NCBI GenBank assembly: GCA_030770545.1
Contig: CM061090.1
Span: forward strand, 15,534,501 to 15,598,500
Reading direction: 5' to 3'
From: Macropodus opercularis
Lineage: Eukaryota > Chordata > Actinopteri > Anabantiformes > Osphronemidae
DNA: 64,000 bases
Positions 26,701 to 40,100 of the stretch are shown here, one piece after another. The first letter of the stretch is position 1. Each line of letters begins with the position of its first letter. Under the pieces are notes generated by a model that was not told the DNA's origin, made no database searches, and saw only the letters and a program-made list of their open reading frames with translations. The position numbers and the translations under genes were made by a program.

Positions 26701-29700
26701 AAAGAAGAAATAAACATTCTCTGCAAGTTCTTAGGTGCGAAACAGTGGAATTAATCAAGTTCATCAGTGCAGCTTCAGCCCACGTGTTGACGCAGGCCCG
26801 GACCTCAATATGCTCTGGGCCAGAGCGAGCAATTCACCGAGCACATGCTGCTCACCTATCAGCCTTAAAGTACGATTTACTGCCAGATACTGAATCTCTA
26901 AAATGTAATTGCGCAAGTGGGAGAATGACCCTCGTCCCACACTGATGTGCTGCATGTATACAAGTAAACAGCATATGTGTGCGCGCGTCTGCCTTTAATT
27001 AACCTGCACAGAGGTAGCACGAGGTGAAGAGACCGCCCTCCCGGTGAGTACACCTTCCCCGCCGTGGCTGAACAGGAGCTGAGAAGTACGGGAGGAACAA
27101 AGCGAGAGAGGGGGCAGCGGATGGAGAGCCTGCAGCCTGCAGCACCGCTTGTGTGCGTTAAGGCAGTCGATCCAAGCCTGCAGCAGGCCGCTCACAGACA
27201 GACCTCTGCCTAATGAGGTACTGCAGCGCTGCCTCTCCTAACCCGCTCACGACGAGTTTCCATTCTCCTCAGCACTGCGTCTTTATTTCTCTCCTCACTG
27301 TATCACCTCTCTCACAGCCCACTCAGCTGTATATCTCTGGAACCACACTGTAGCCGTCTCCGCTTCTCCAGCTCTCTCTTTCCCCTCTTTTTCTTCATCT
27401 CCCACTCCCTCTGTCTCATCGAGTTTCCTCCCCTGAAGGACTGCGTAATGCAGACAATCGCTCGCCGGACTCATTTTTCACGCTTCTCCAGACTTGAAAT
27501 TCTGACATGGGGAAAATTATGAGGAATTATAATTAGGGAATGCGAAATATAGGGGTTGGCTTCTCGACAATATCCTCTTTGTTTGGCCAGCGAGAGCTGC
27601 TGCAGGTTTGGCATGTGTCATAAATTCTAATAATAGAAGATCATTACAATAAAACAGTGGCAGTGAGGCTTCCTATCTGCAGAGGCAGAGTTTGATAATT
27701 TGTATTTGTTAAATTGTAATTATGTATAATCAATTTCATTACAGTGAAAAATAAGACGGGGTCAAGAGCGGTTTGAGTATTTCCCCTGCGAGGGAACTGA
27801 ACGGGTAATATATCTGTAGAGACCCATGGATCAGACAACAGATGCGCGGAAGTAAGTAAAATACGCTCACAACAACAGCAGCTGGAGTAAACAACGGTTC
27901 ATCCTAATAACACATAGGGGTCGATGTGCTAACAACGTGCAGCAGTTGTTTACACTATATAATATTCAGCACTGGAAATATTCCAAACCGATTGTGTAGT
28001 TTGACGCGATGTTTACTGCGCCATAAACAGCCCAGGAGGAAATGGGAATTTACACAACTGGTCACTAAAAGTGGCTCGTAATTGTTGATTGACCAATATA
28101 GCGAAGGCAGATGTGTGAGCACATCGCAGTCTAGCAGAAGCAGGGCTAGAAGTGGCAGCGCTGGCGCTTCGTTGGCCGTAGCAAGCACACGTGAGCCACG
28201 ATGAAAACATTTTAAACGCTAACCAGGTTAATAAACTGTATTTACCTGGTTGGAGGTTTGAGCTTCTTCTTCACACCAAGGTAACACTTCACAGACTTGA
28301 GCTGGATCACTTTCTCTGCTTTAGTGCTCTGTAAGAAAATATTTATACATATGAATGAGAGCAAATATGAGAAGAAAACTACCAACAGTACAACACGACA
28401 AGCATTTTGAACCATTGCTAGAAAAGCAAAGGAAGAGAACAAGGTCAAACCAGTCACCTACACGTCACAACCCAGCATCCTCTCCTGCTTCCTTCTAACT
28501 GCAGAGGCCAAAGTACATCAATTTAACTTCAGTAACACTGTTTGTGTGTTTTTTGGGCCACATTGTTGTGCAGCTTGATATTTAGAAGCTCTGAGTGAAA
28601 ACCCCCCCATACACACACAGCACACAGCACACGACGCCAACCCGCACCCATTTTCTTTCTCCCCTAGTGCCAGAATTACTGCACCTCCATCAATTATTTA
28701 CACGTCTTCACACTCTTTTACGAATCCTGTGTTTCAGCAGCAGAACTGCTCCCTCGGGGGAACTCGGACCCACTGTTCCCCCCCGAAACACGCACTGTGT
28801 ATTCTTACTCTGCTGTCCTAACTGAGCTGTAGTTTCCTCCTTAATTCAAAGATCTGGACCTGAGACGGACACAACCCCAGGAGCGTTTGGGTGGAGTCCG
28901 GTCGATGTGGTCTGGATTATTTTTTGGTTTTTAAGCAGATCTACGACATAACCTTTTAAAGTCCCCGGTGACACAAGGCAATCTCTGTTCACCCGATACT
29001 TTGTGTTTGCATGTAAAAACCCCTGGCAGCAGGAATTTACAGTGGATGTAGCAGTAGATTAAAATGAAAATAAAAGTGTACTTACTTTGATATCTCTGAA
29101 GAGCATCAGTGTGTCTGCGCGTAGTTCCACATATTTTTCCTGGAATTTATACCCTGGCAGCAGTTTAGAGGATCCGTCATTGAACTTCAGAAACTCTGAC
29201 TTCGTAAGCTGCTTTTGGTTTCCTGTAAGTGAGTCAATTAAAGGGAGACGTGTCCTATGAGCACTTAGCATCAACACCACTGGTTCAAACGTCTGTTTGA
29301 GGCACTTGAACCTTTATTAAACGAAGAAACGTTCAAATACTGTCACTGATCAACTTAATTACATCTTGGACGAGATCAAAGTTTGTCACTCTGTCTGGAG
29401 TCATCACTTCCTTTTAATGACACTTCAGTCTTTGAGGAACTGACGAGACGCCCCCACACCCTCATACAGCAGATTTCTCCACCCGTTGTTGAAACTGTGC
29501 AGTTGCTGATGCAGTCAACATTGTGTTGATGTGAGAAGTATTGTTTTAGAACTGACTTCATTCCCATTTATTAAGCTGCTAAATTCAAACGACGAAAATC
29601 TAATTTTCAGACAATAGCAACATAATTTAACCATCATTTCACTCACTTTCTCTAAAACAGGTTTGTAAGGATTTATTTTATTAAAGGTTTTAAGGCGATG

Positions 29701-32700
29701 GACATTTTAAAGATTTTCATTGCACAGTTCACCTTTGTCTCTTTTCGCCCATGCAAACTTCTTTATAACAAGGAAGGCAGAGCTTGGACAGTCCAGGGTG
29801 CTCCACTCCAACACCTGCTCCAGAATCTTCTCACTGTGGTGCAACGGTCGCTCTGCAAAAAAACAAAAGATGCTGACTTAGAGGGAGAGGCAGTATTAGC
29901 ATATAGGTTTGCTAGGAAACAACAATACTCAAATAACAAAGCCACGCTGTCCTCTGGCTTTACTTGAATTAAAAATGCATGTAACCAAAAAATAAATAAA
30001 AAATCCACGACAGATTCTAGTTAACCAAATATTTAGTTCTCCCCATTTTCATCACAGAGCATTTTAAATTATCTCCAGCATATCAGGACCTGATTATAAA
30101 AACACACTCATGTGCAAAATAGACCTATTATCTCTTCCTAATTGGTGAACAGGGTACAAGCTATCAGAAAAAGAAATGCAGATAATATGTGTACCACCAT
30201 CGCTGCTCTGACGCCTGCATCTCTACACTCCCCTGTTTTTCATAACCAAAGGATGTTAAAAGAGCCACAGTGGTATAACTTATTCATACCGGTGGGCTTA
30301 TCTTCTTTCTGGAATCTCAGCAGACCCAGGCAAAGGAATTAGTTCCTCATTTCCCAACAAATATTAGCTCCCTTTTTCCGCCTATTGTCCTCGATAACAG
30401 TGTTTATCTGTGGTTATCCTGCAAAATGGTAAATTAACGCACCTTCCTTTCCCTCTTTAGGGTTTTATGAGCAAAACCCGTCACGGTACCACCTTCAAAA
30501 TAGCTTGACTGTTTACATTTCCACAGGCACATTGTCCTAGCATGGAAAATATGCTGAACCGTCAGCAAATACGTTCAGTATTCAACGCGCCTTCATTTTG
30601 AGACGAGGACGGCGCGCCCTCTAACTTTGTGAAGACTAAAAACAAACGTAAGAGCGCAGTGTAAGCTCTCAGTGGTGTGATGAAAAGTGCACGGGGACAA
30701 GCAAAGCAACTTCACCGCGAAGGTCAACTCTGACTTTCCTTCGCTTGCGCGTCCCGCGGTTTGATCAAACGCAGGTGCGTTGGGCACAAGGTGGGTCAGC
30801 TCCCTTTCATTCAGGGAAGATGAAGGTACAGTAATTCATGACATGCAGCGCGATGGTGCAGATGGTTAATCAGACCCCACGGTGCTTGGGTTACTCCCCA
30901 GTGAGTTTCCACGTTCAGAAACTGGTTCGATAGAGAGATACCATAATCTTCCACTCACAGGATCCCTGGATAAGTGAAAGTGAGACGTACGAGCAGTATT
31001 TGTAAGTGTGAACGCAGTAACTGCTGCTGGAGAAGCTCTTCAAGCTGATTACAATGAAAAGCCGGCTTCATTTCTTAAAATGGTGTCTAAGAAGCTGTAA
31101 TTATTGAAGAGAGTTGTTGTGTAAGGCAGTGAGTAAAGATGCCTCTAGATGCCAATGAATAATCAGGGTTGGGTAAAATATGTCGCAGTCCCTGGCTTGA
31201 GGTTCCCTGAACAGCCACTAGTCTTCACGATGAGCTCGTCACCGTGGCGAAGTCAAAGTACAGTTTTTGGAAATGTATCAAAATTAAAAAGTCAAATCTT
31301 TTTTTGTTACAAAAGCATTCACACGTTTAACTCAGAAGCCCCTTAGGTAGCAATTAAGCTCTAATAGCATCTCGGGTAGCCCTCTGCAGGCTTCTCATAC
31401 CTGGACACACTGTGGGCACATTGTTCTGGCAAATCCTATTTGGTTGCATTTCACTTTGGCTTAGCTCGGACGAGTCGCGCAGCTTGGTGCACGCTGCCAC
31501 CAGGCTGGTATTAGCCAGGTGCTGAGCAACGCTTCGAGATGTTAATTTTGTGTCACCAGACTATAATCTTTGCCTTCATGTTCGGAGATCCTTAAACGCT
31601 ATTCGCTGAACAAAGGCTTTGTGATCTCTGCATGAGTGACCTTTGGGTTGCTAGGACCAAGGGCCTTGTCTTCCAGTTATTTAGTTTGGCTGGAGGACCA
31701 CAACAAGAAACTTTCACTCCACACTTAATGAAGCTACTGGGCTGCTTGGAAGACTCAGAGCTTCAGAAATGGATCTGTGCCCTCGTCCTGACCTGTGGCT
31801 CACCAAAGACATTATTGTGCAGGTCTGTGGAGAGATCCTAGGAACTGTGGGAATTATGGAACCTTATAGAAAGAGAAGAAAGAAGCCATGGACCAAACCA
31901 TCAGTTCTATGTGCATACAGGGACGTGTACTAGTATAAGGGAGCTATTTCAATTGTTGGTTTTCATTCCGTTAGCATTTCTAACAATATATTGTCCTTTT
32001 TTCTGGTTATTGTGTCTAAATACATCCAGTATTCAACCTTGCTTTAACTTGAATGGTTCAGGGCCTTTGAAGAGTAGAACCAAAGAGTAGAAATACATTT
32101 AGAGCCAAATCTATGGTATTTCATAATGATTAAATAAGAACTTGATGAATTTAACTTTATTTGACATTTGTAATCCAAACCTTGAATTGTAGAACTGGCT
32201 CTGGATCTAATCCTGACTCTGATGGGTGAAGACAATCACACAACACTGCTAGAAGTGTCTTTTACGTGACATTGTGACTGGAGGAAAGGCCTGCAGCCTT
32301 ACCTAGCTCGCCGTTCTCAATGACTTCAAAGGTGATCCAGCAGTCATCGGCGGCGCGGCTGACGCTCCTCATGCTCAGCGTGCTTTCTGTGAGCTCTGAA
32401 GACCGCATGCTGGGATAGACCTGCCGCAGACAGACGACAAAATACGACGACGAACGAAGATAAACAGACGAAGTTAACACATCCTGCATATACATAAGCT
32501 CAGACCATGAGCTGGCTGGATCAATACCTTCCCCTTCATCCTGCTCTGCCTTTGAAGAGTCTTTCAAAATTCAACACGTAACATTAATTGCACTGCAGTC
32601 TGACTGGCAGCCATGTACACAGTGCACTGATTAAATACTTGATTCTTTGTCAAGTTCTTAGAACTATCGGAAGCTAATAACCAAGCTCCCTCACTCCACA

Positions 32701-35700
32701 GAGAGAAAGCAGGGAGTTAAAGTCCAACTGTGCTGCTGAAAACTCCCCATTTCTATTCTAGTGCCGCTGCCGACCTGTGAAAGGAATCCGTAACCTACAG
32801 CGCCCTGGACGCTGTGTAAAATGCAATTACTCACACAATTAAGTCAGACATTTCTTTGATTAGTTCGGTTTGATTTATTTCAGTGGCGGTAATCCCATCA
32901 GGTCAAACCACAAATGTCTCAGCCCTATTCTATCAACATCTCCCTGCCTCTCACTCTACCCCCACATCCATCCCTCTTTCTTTCTCCTGCTTCACCTGCC
33001 TTTCTCGCCCTCTGCATCTCCCTTTCCATCTCACAACCAAAGGATCTATGAGTAGAAAACGGATGCACAAACACACAATTATACCTTGATTAAACAGCAG
33101 CTTTCTGGCTCTCTTTTTTCCAGGTACACCTCAAAGATCAGGTCCCCAGCTGGAGAGAACTAGGGAGCAAGAAAGAAAGAAAAAGAACGAGATGAGATCA
33201 GCTGAATTACAAAAACAATGCAGTTGGGATTAATTGGCTTTTCTGTTAAAGGATCTAAATGGAAAAAAGCGAGAGACACAGTTAGAGGATTTGTGAAAAG
33301 CAAAAAGTCACTTGTAGAGCTGGAGGCGAATTAAACCCAGCAGCTTTAATTGAACACAAAACCTGGTTAAATAAGAGAGCACGTGAGAAAGTTTAGTGCA
33401 GATGGAGGCACAGATCTACAGTAAAATAACTGTATTCATGGATAGATGTAATTCAGTTAACATCCATGAATAATATTTTGTTTCAAGGTCATGAATATTC
33501 AACCATCACTTACAATTAGGTATAATGACAAATGACAAAAAATGGCAACAACAATTAAAATAGCTAAACAAGCTATAATTAACAAGTATTTTTAGGCTTG
33601 CATTCCCCAAACTGCTTTTTCCTCCAAAGGATTTCTGTGAGGTTCAAGTTAGACTGACTGATTGTGACAGCAAAGCAGCCCCAGAGCAGCACTAAGCCAC
33701 CACTGAGCTGAGCCACCACATTCTACTTCCTCCAAATGTACAGTACTACTGTATTTCTTCATCTTGCAGATGAACAAATGTACATTTTGTGGCAACACCT
33801 TATTGTAAGCACAACTGTACAGCATTGACCGTTTACCTTGAAGCGTCAAGTTAATGCTGTGTATGTGATTATTTTGATTTCGATTTTTGGAAGCGAAGGA
33901 AAGATGCCATCAGTGGAATCATAATAACATCAAATGCATGGTCAGAAATGTGTTAAAAAATGATTAACTTCTTCTTCTAAAATACTCCTGCCCCCGAAGT
34001 GTTAGAGCAACACATACAGTATCTCCAGAGAGAACACAGCGGTCAAATTTGATCGTAATTGAGGATAAAAGGTTAGAAAGTCAGCAGTGACATTTTTCTC
34101 AAATTGAAGGAGATGATAAAGCACTACACACAAAATGGGGTTATTTCTGTTCAGTGAAAAGGCGAAGAGCTGGAAACAGGTGGAAAAAAAAGAAGCTTCA
34201 TTGTAGTGAGCGTGACTGAGCACAGTAGACCTTGGCCTCTTTGTGTAACAGCGGCTTAGATGTGGCCAGGTCTCAGTCAACATTAGAAAATCGCATTTGT
34301 GAGAAAAGAAAAAAATAATTTAAAATATGTGCCGTATTGTTGGGTGATGTGACATTTAAAACCCCATGTTTAAATCGGAAGTGTTAACGTTAAGTGTACT
34401 GCCAGCGTGAAAGTGTTTTCAAGACAAACCCTCAGTAGAAAACTGCTCTGTGGTTATTACAGGAATGGAAAAACTAAACTCAGAGCCAGGAAAAAAAAAA
34501 TCTAGCGTAGATGCCAAGAGAGAGACATGGGTTCACTGTAACAACCGTCTTCATCTTGTATTAGTAAATTACATACTGTACCACACTGCAGGATTTAATT
34601 AAAACTTCATTTACAGTGAAAAATGCAGCTTTTTTGCTAATGAAGCCTAAAGGTTTTACTGTAAGTCTCCAGCAACACCAAGAGAACTGATCGCAATATT
34701 ATTTGTAATGTACTTCTAACAAACGACAAGCTGAAATACCATTAAACAGAAAAGAAACGTTACACTAGGACAGTAAATGAAGTAATTAGCTTTGCTTTTT
34801 AAGAAGGAGAACGACGAATATCGCCGGTCGAATATCTTAGTATCAGTTTATCAGTTTGACAGTACAGCAATCGGTTTAGCCTGGAGTAAAGAATGACAGG
34901 AAAAACAGCTGCTGGCTCTCCCTGCTGGAAGTTCATTCATCCTGGTACAGTAATTGTCATGAACTAACAACATCTAGTTAGTGAGTTACATCGATTAAGT
35001 GTCAGGTCCAGATCCGTGGCGGCTTAAGGGGAGTAGTAATGTGTCTGTAGTACGTCAGCCTTTAAAAGCTTTCTCTTTCTTTCGGGTGTGTTGTCTTAAT
35101 GTGCAGGTAAACCGAGGTTGATCACTGGGTTGAGCTGGACGAGCCGTCACACGAGGAAGAGAAGAGAAGCTACCGTCCTTCTGACTTCTGTGGTCCAAAC
35201 ATGACACAGTCAGTCCAGGGGGTAGAAAACATGGCAGCGGGATATGTTACATGTTTTATGACTGATGAGCGATATCTCAGGAACAAGGAAGAATCCCAGT
35301 AACGTTCGTTTGGAAGTGAAGGCATTTCTAATCTTTACCAAAGTCTCTCTGCGCTCGCCCTGGCTGGAAATGCAGCTATTGATTTTTAAGTGCCACTTTC
35401 AACTTACAAGGCATGACATTGTCTTGCACCTCATTATATCACTGATTTACTTACTCCCCAAGTCTGCCCATATTACCCACTTTCAGGGTACACGCCACCT
35501 AATCATTCTCTGCCTTTACAAGGAAACAGATGAGGTCAGAGCCTCCACCTGCTGGGTCCAAGCCTCCCGAGACGAATTTCCCGCAACGTCCAAACGCCAG
35601 ACTGCTTCGCCACTGGTTCAGCAAAGCGAACCTCCCACACCTTTACTACCTGCACCTTCCTGCTTGTTCTGCAGGGTGAATAAATCTTCGGTCCTTTCAT

Positions 35701-37142
35701 GTTAAATGGACCATGAGATGTGTGGCCTTTTACTCCTGCTGGAGTCAAGGCTGCAGGGATGGCGATGTCAGTCTTTTGGTAGCTTTGGTCGGTCCAAAGA
35801 CTAAAACATCCCCCTAATGGATGTATAGTCATGAAAATATTCCTGTGTGCCCGTGGACTAATTCTGAGACATCGTTAGGGTTTATTAGCTCGGCTTTTAC
35901 CCCAGTATTTTGAACCTAACCCTGAATATTTCTCGGTTGCCTGTAATTTGATGTACAGCTGTGGATGAGGGGGCGTATGGAACAGCCCACCTGACGACAC
36001 AGGGCTGTGTGCAGGCTGCAGTGAAATACAGTTGGTAGCTCTGGACAAATTTATTTCACCTTCGCTCAGTTTGGCTTTTATTTGTCCTGTTTGAGCTGAA
36101 ATACGTTATAGTTACAGAGGTGACTTTTGTGTGGCCCTGTGATGGACTGGACTGACAATTTCAAACAACACAGTCTGAAACACAGTCCTACTGTAAGTAA
36201 CCTGCCTGCATACAAGCACTGTACACAACCCTTTAATCCATGGGTGGTAAATTACATTATTACATATATTTAGATTTTTGCAGGCTTCTCTGTGTGAAAC
36301 TGATGAAAATGATGGACACGCAAGGCTACAACTACTAATTATCATTTCATTTTTCACTTTCAAATCAGTAGCCACCACGACTGAGTTCAGCAGCGCTGGA
36401 GGTTGTGTTTATGGAGAGAGTGGCCTTAGGGATATGTAATAATGCAATAAAATAAACCTTGCTAACATTTGGATCGTCCCTAAAATATTCTACCCATAAC
36501 AGTCATCATGCCTATGTTTTATTACTGTACACTCAATGATGGGTCCTCGTGGGAAGACTAATAACTTTTCTATTTCCTGCGTTAAAACCCTAAATGTCTT
36601 TTTTTTCTCACAGTATCTGTAAACAACATCTTGGCCCAGTTTGCAGCTCAGGACGGTTTATAATAGCACGGAGTTCCTCCTGGGTAACCTTCCTGCCACA
36701 CAACAGCCGACCTGTTGTGAAAGCCCACAGACAGAGCAGAGAGGATAAGGTGGGAAGGAGTGGGAGTAAAAGACTCATTTCACGTCTTAGCCGGAGCAGC
36801 AGTTTAATTTTTTCCCAGTTCCCTGAAGCAAATGTTTTTTTTCCTCAACTGCCGTAAACAGTAACAGAAGCAGACCTCTGGCTGCTCCGTCTTCTCATTA
36901 TCGCCCCCCACGTCCTTTATTATCTGCTCAAATCAAACCCTGATTTGAGCGACCCTGACACATGCACGCAAATCAATACACACACAGAACACCCCGTGGT
37001 GATTTCCATTGGAGGTGCGCAGGCTGACTTACTGTGGCGTCCTTCTTGTCATTCCAGCGTGTGATGAAACTATTCTCTCTCTCCATCTGTTGCACTTGGT
37101 CTTCGTTGACCTGGTGAAAACATCACAAAAGAACGAACGCAA

Positions 37143-37197
<55 letters not shown>

Positions 37198-40100
37198 TTT
37201 GCATCAATTCAAACTCAAAGAGAAACTTTCTGATGAAGTAAGTGAGGAAGTAAGAGTCATAAAAACCTTTTCATGGTCATTTTTGATTTCTAAATTACAC
37301 TAGAAAGAAGGATCTAAAGCAAACTCCACAATGGAGACACTTCTAAACCTAACTGTGAAGGTGGAAGTCAGCTGCGAGGGTCTGACACAGCTCAGCACAG
37401 AAAGAAGACTATTTTCTTTCACAAAGCTTCATGAGAAAAATGACGTTTTTATTCCTACTTTTTTTTTTACATCATTATCATTTTCAGTGAACAATTTGCT
37501 TTGTTAGACTTGTACGAATGGAGGAGAAGAAAAAAAGAAAAAGAAAAAAGTAATTGTGTGTGTGTTTAGGCCTGATAATGGGGCCCGTCGACGACATGTG
37601 GCATAGAACTGCTGCTTTAATTAGCGCTGCGTCTCACTCGTTTGTCGTCGCAGCACGTGCACGTGCCGCCATCAGGCTCGTGATTGGTGGAGTTTCACGG
37701 CTGTTCGTCATGCAAATGGCGTTCCGAACCGATTCGGAGGGACTGCTCCTCGCTACTGTCCAGGCAATCCGTGGGAAAGTAGGGGACACTTGGGCTGCGA
37801 GTGACCCCACACCCCCGACGATGGGCACAGCAACAAAGTCAAGTCCACTGCGCAGATTTGGCAACAAGGGCTCCACTTTCAAACATTCGCTGGGAATTGA
37901 AGGGAATTGGAATAAGTTGTGCCTGCAGCTCTGTTTAGATATGCAACACGGCAATGGCGGAATGTTTCCAATGTTATTAGTGTTTTCCATCAATCATTGG
38001 TTGGAGAGTTATTCAAATCCATTCGCAGCCATTTTATCTTTCCCTCTCATGCAGATTACCTGGGTCAGGTGTACAGAGACAGTCAGAAACTATTGTTATT
38101 ATAAGGTGAATAAAGCTGCTTAACTGTACAGGAACACATATACAGTTTTAGCAGAGAACGTGTAGAAATGAGTGCGTTCTTGAAAATCCGTCGTGCTGCG
38201 ATGGAGTCGCATATCCTGCACATCTAGAGAACGTCCTGTTGTCATTTTCCTCAATTTAAACAAGAATGGGAGAGCTTTTCATATGTCATTCCCATTTAAC
38301 ACAGCAGACGTAATCACAGCTAAAATTAGTGAAGTAATAAAAGCAAAAAAATCAGAGATATACCAAAGCATTGTTCCTTCTCCAGTTTTTACTATTAAGT
38401 GACGTATTTCCACAGTGCTCACATATAAAACAGAGTCACAAGCCTGGTCCCACATCGCCTCAAGCGAAACATGTCCTGAACAAGACTCCACTGTTATTTT
38501 TTGTTCTAGGTGACCTGTTTTATAACATAATCTGTTTTGTGGAGATGTGTGTGTAGGGTGCATTTGGCAGACGCAGGGTTCCATTTACGACTATTAATTA
38601 TAACAGAAAAAACTGTTTTTAAACACTATTTTTAATTTTGGAGGACCTATACGATCGAACCAAACTCAAGGTCGTCGTTTCTCAAGGTCAGCTGTCTTTC
38701 AATAGCAGTTTTGACTTACGCCGAACAGAGGGATGTAGTTGCTGATGAGGTCACGGACTACGGCCATTTCTTGTGGGGTTTGTCCGCGGGTCTGGAACAA
38801 GCAGGAGGAAAAGACGGAGGCCAGTCTTTCACTGGGCATGTGGTTGAGATGGGAACACTGCTGGATCCTGAATCACAAGGAGAGACACGTTTAGAATGAA
38901 TAAAAAGGTGAAACACCAACACTTCATCTTGCCTGTTGTCTCAATCTCTCATTCCCACACATCCCCACTTTCTGAGTTCACATCCAGCAAAGGCCTGAAT
39001 CTACGAACAACCCCAGTCGTCAAGCTAATGCCGCTATATCGCGGCTGTACATTGCAGCTTTCGGAGGGAATGCTGTGAAACACAAGCTCAATGAATGAGA
39101 CATCAGCTTATTCCCAGTCCGTGTCTCTGTATCGTTACCAGTTAAGCATGATCAGGTTCCCACTTGCCTCCTGTAATTCATTAGCAGTCTTCATTCATGG
39201 TATGGCTGGCTGCCTGACATTTTCACCATAAAAGACCAAAAGAGCCAAAGAGAAGCTGCCATTTGTGTTATGGAGTATGAAAAAAAATCTGTTTTCAAAC
39301 TGACTGAGCTTTTAAAAATGAGTCAATCAAGTTGTCTTGCTCGGAAAATGCCATGAAATGGTACAAAGAACACAGAATTGATTCATCACTTTCAACTCAA
39401 AAGGCACCACCGTGTCAGAAAACAACCTTTTCTTCTTTCTGGATGTAACTTGTAACATCTCCATCGGCTAAAGTCTGGTATCAGTGAATCGGGGATAATA
39501 TCCCGCCTCACTAATCGGACAAAAAATACTCACTAGGGCCGCAATAACAAAGCCACACAGTCGATAAAAGTGTTTAAAACCTCACGAGTGTTGACATTAC
39601 AGACTAACTATACTATGGCAAACAGTTGAGTCCAGTCACAGACAAGGAGCAAGGTGTTTAACCACAGTGTTGCATTTGTAGCTGGCACAGGTGCAGCATG
39701 AGCATAGGACCAGTAAGAAAACACGAACGTTATAATTATACTATAAACGGACGCTAAAAGTACAGGACGAAAAGCTGGTTGTGTTGTTTATTTGCGGACA
39801 TCGTGAACATCATTGTAGATTGTTGTTTTGTCATCTGTAATTTTTTTTATTTAAACACATTTTGTGCTATAAATGTCCCCTTCAGGGTGTTAAAATGTAA
39901 CGTGACAGAGGCCTTGAAATAGCCTCCGCGCTGTGGTAGCAGCTCTAAATGTGTCTGACGCGTCGTCTTTGTGCGCGTACCTGTACAGATGCCGCAGCAG
40001 AGCGTCGAGCGTTGATCTGTTTATCTTGGGTAGACTCTGTATGAAGGTGGAGTACATCTTTACTCTCTGCCTCTCGTCCTTCTCATCTAAAGAAGCGCAC

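Noticed and set aside
35265..35705. 146-residue plus-strand open frame in intron E11/E12
   Set aside because: No motif or similarity recognised; single unspliced frame in non-coding-like sequence.
37554..38123. 189-residue plus-strand open frame as a protein-coding gene
   Set aside because: No recognisable domain, start context or splice evidence. Kept only as a possible regulatory block in the findings.
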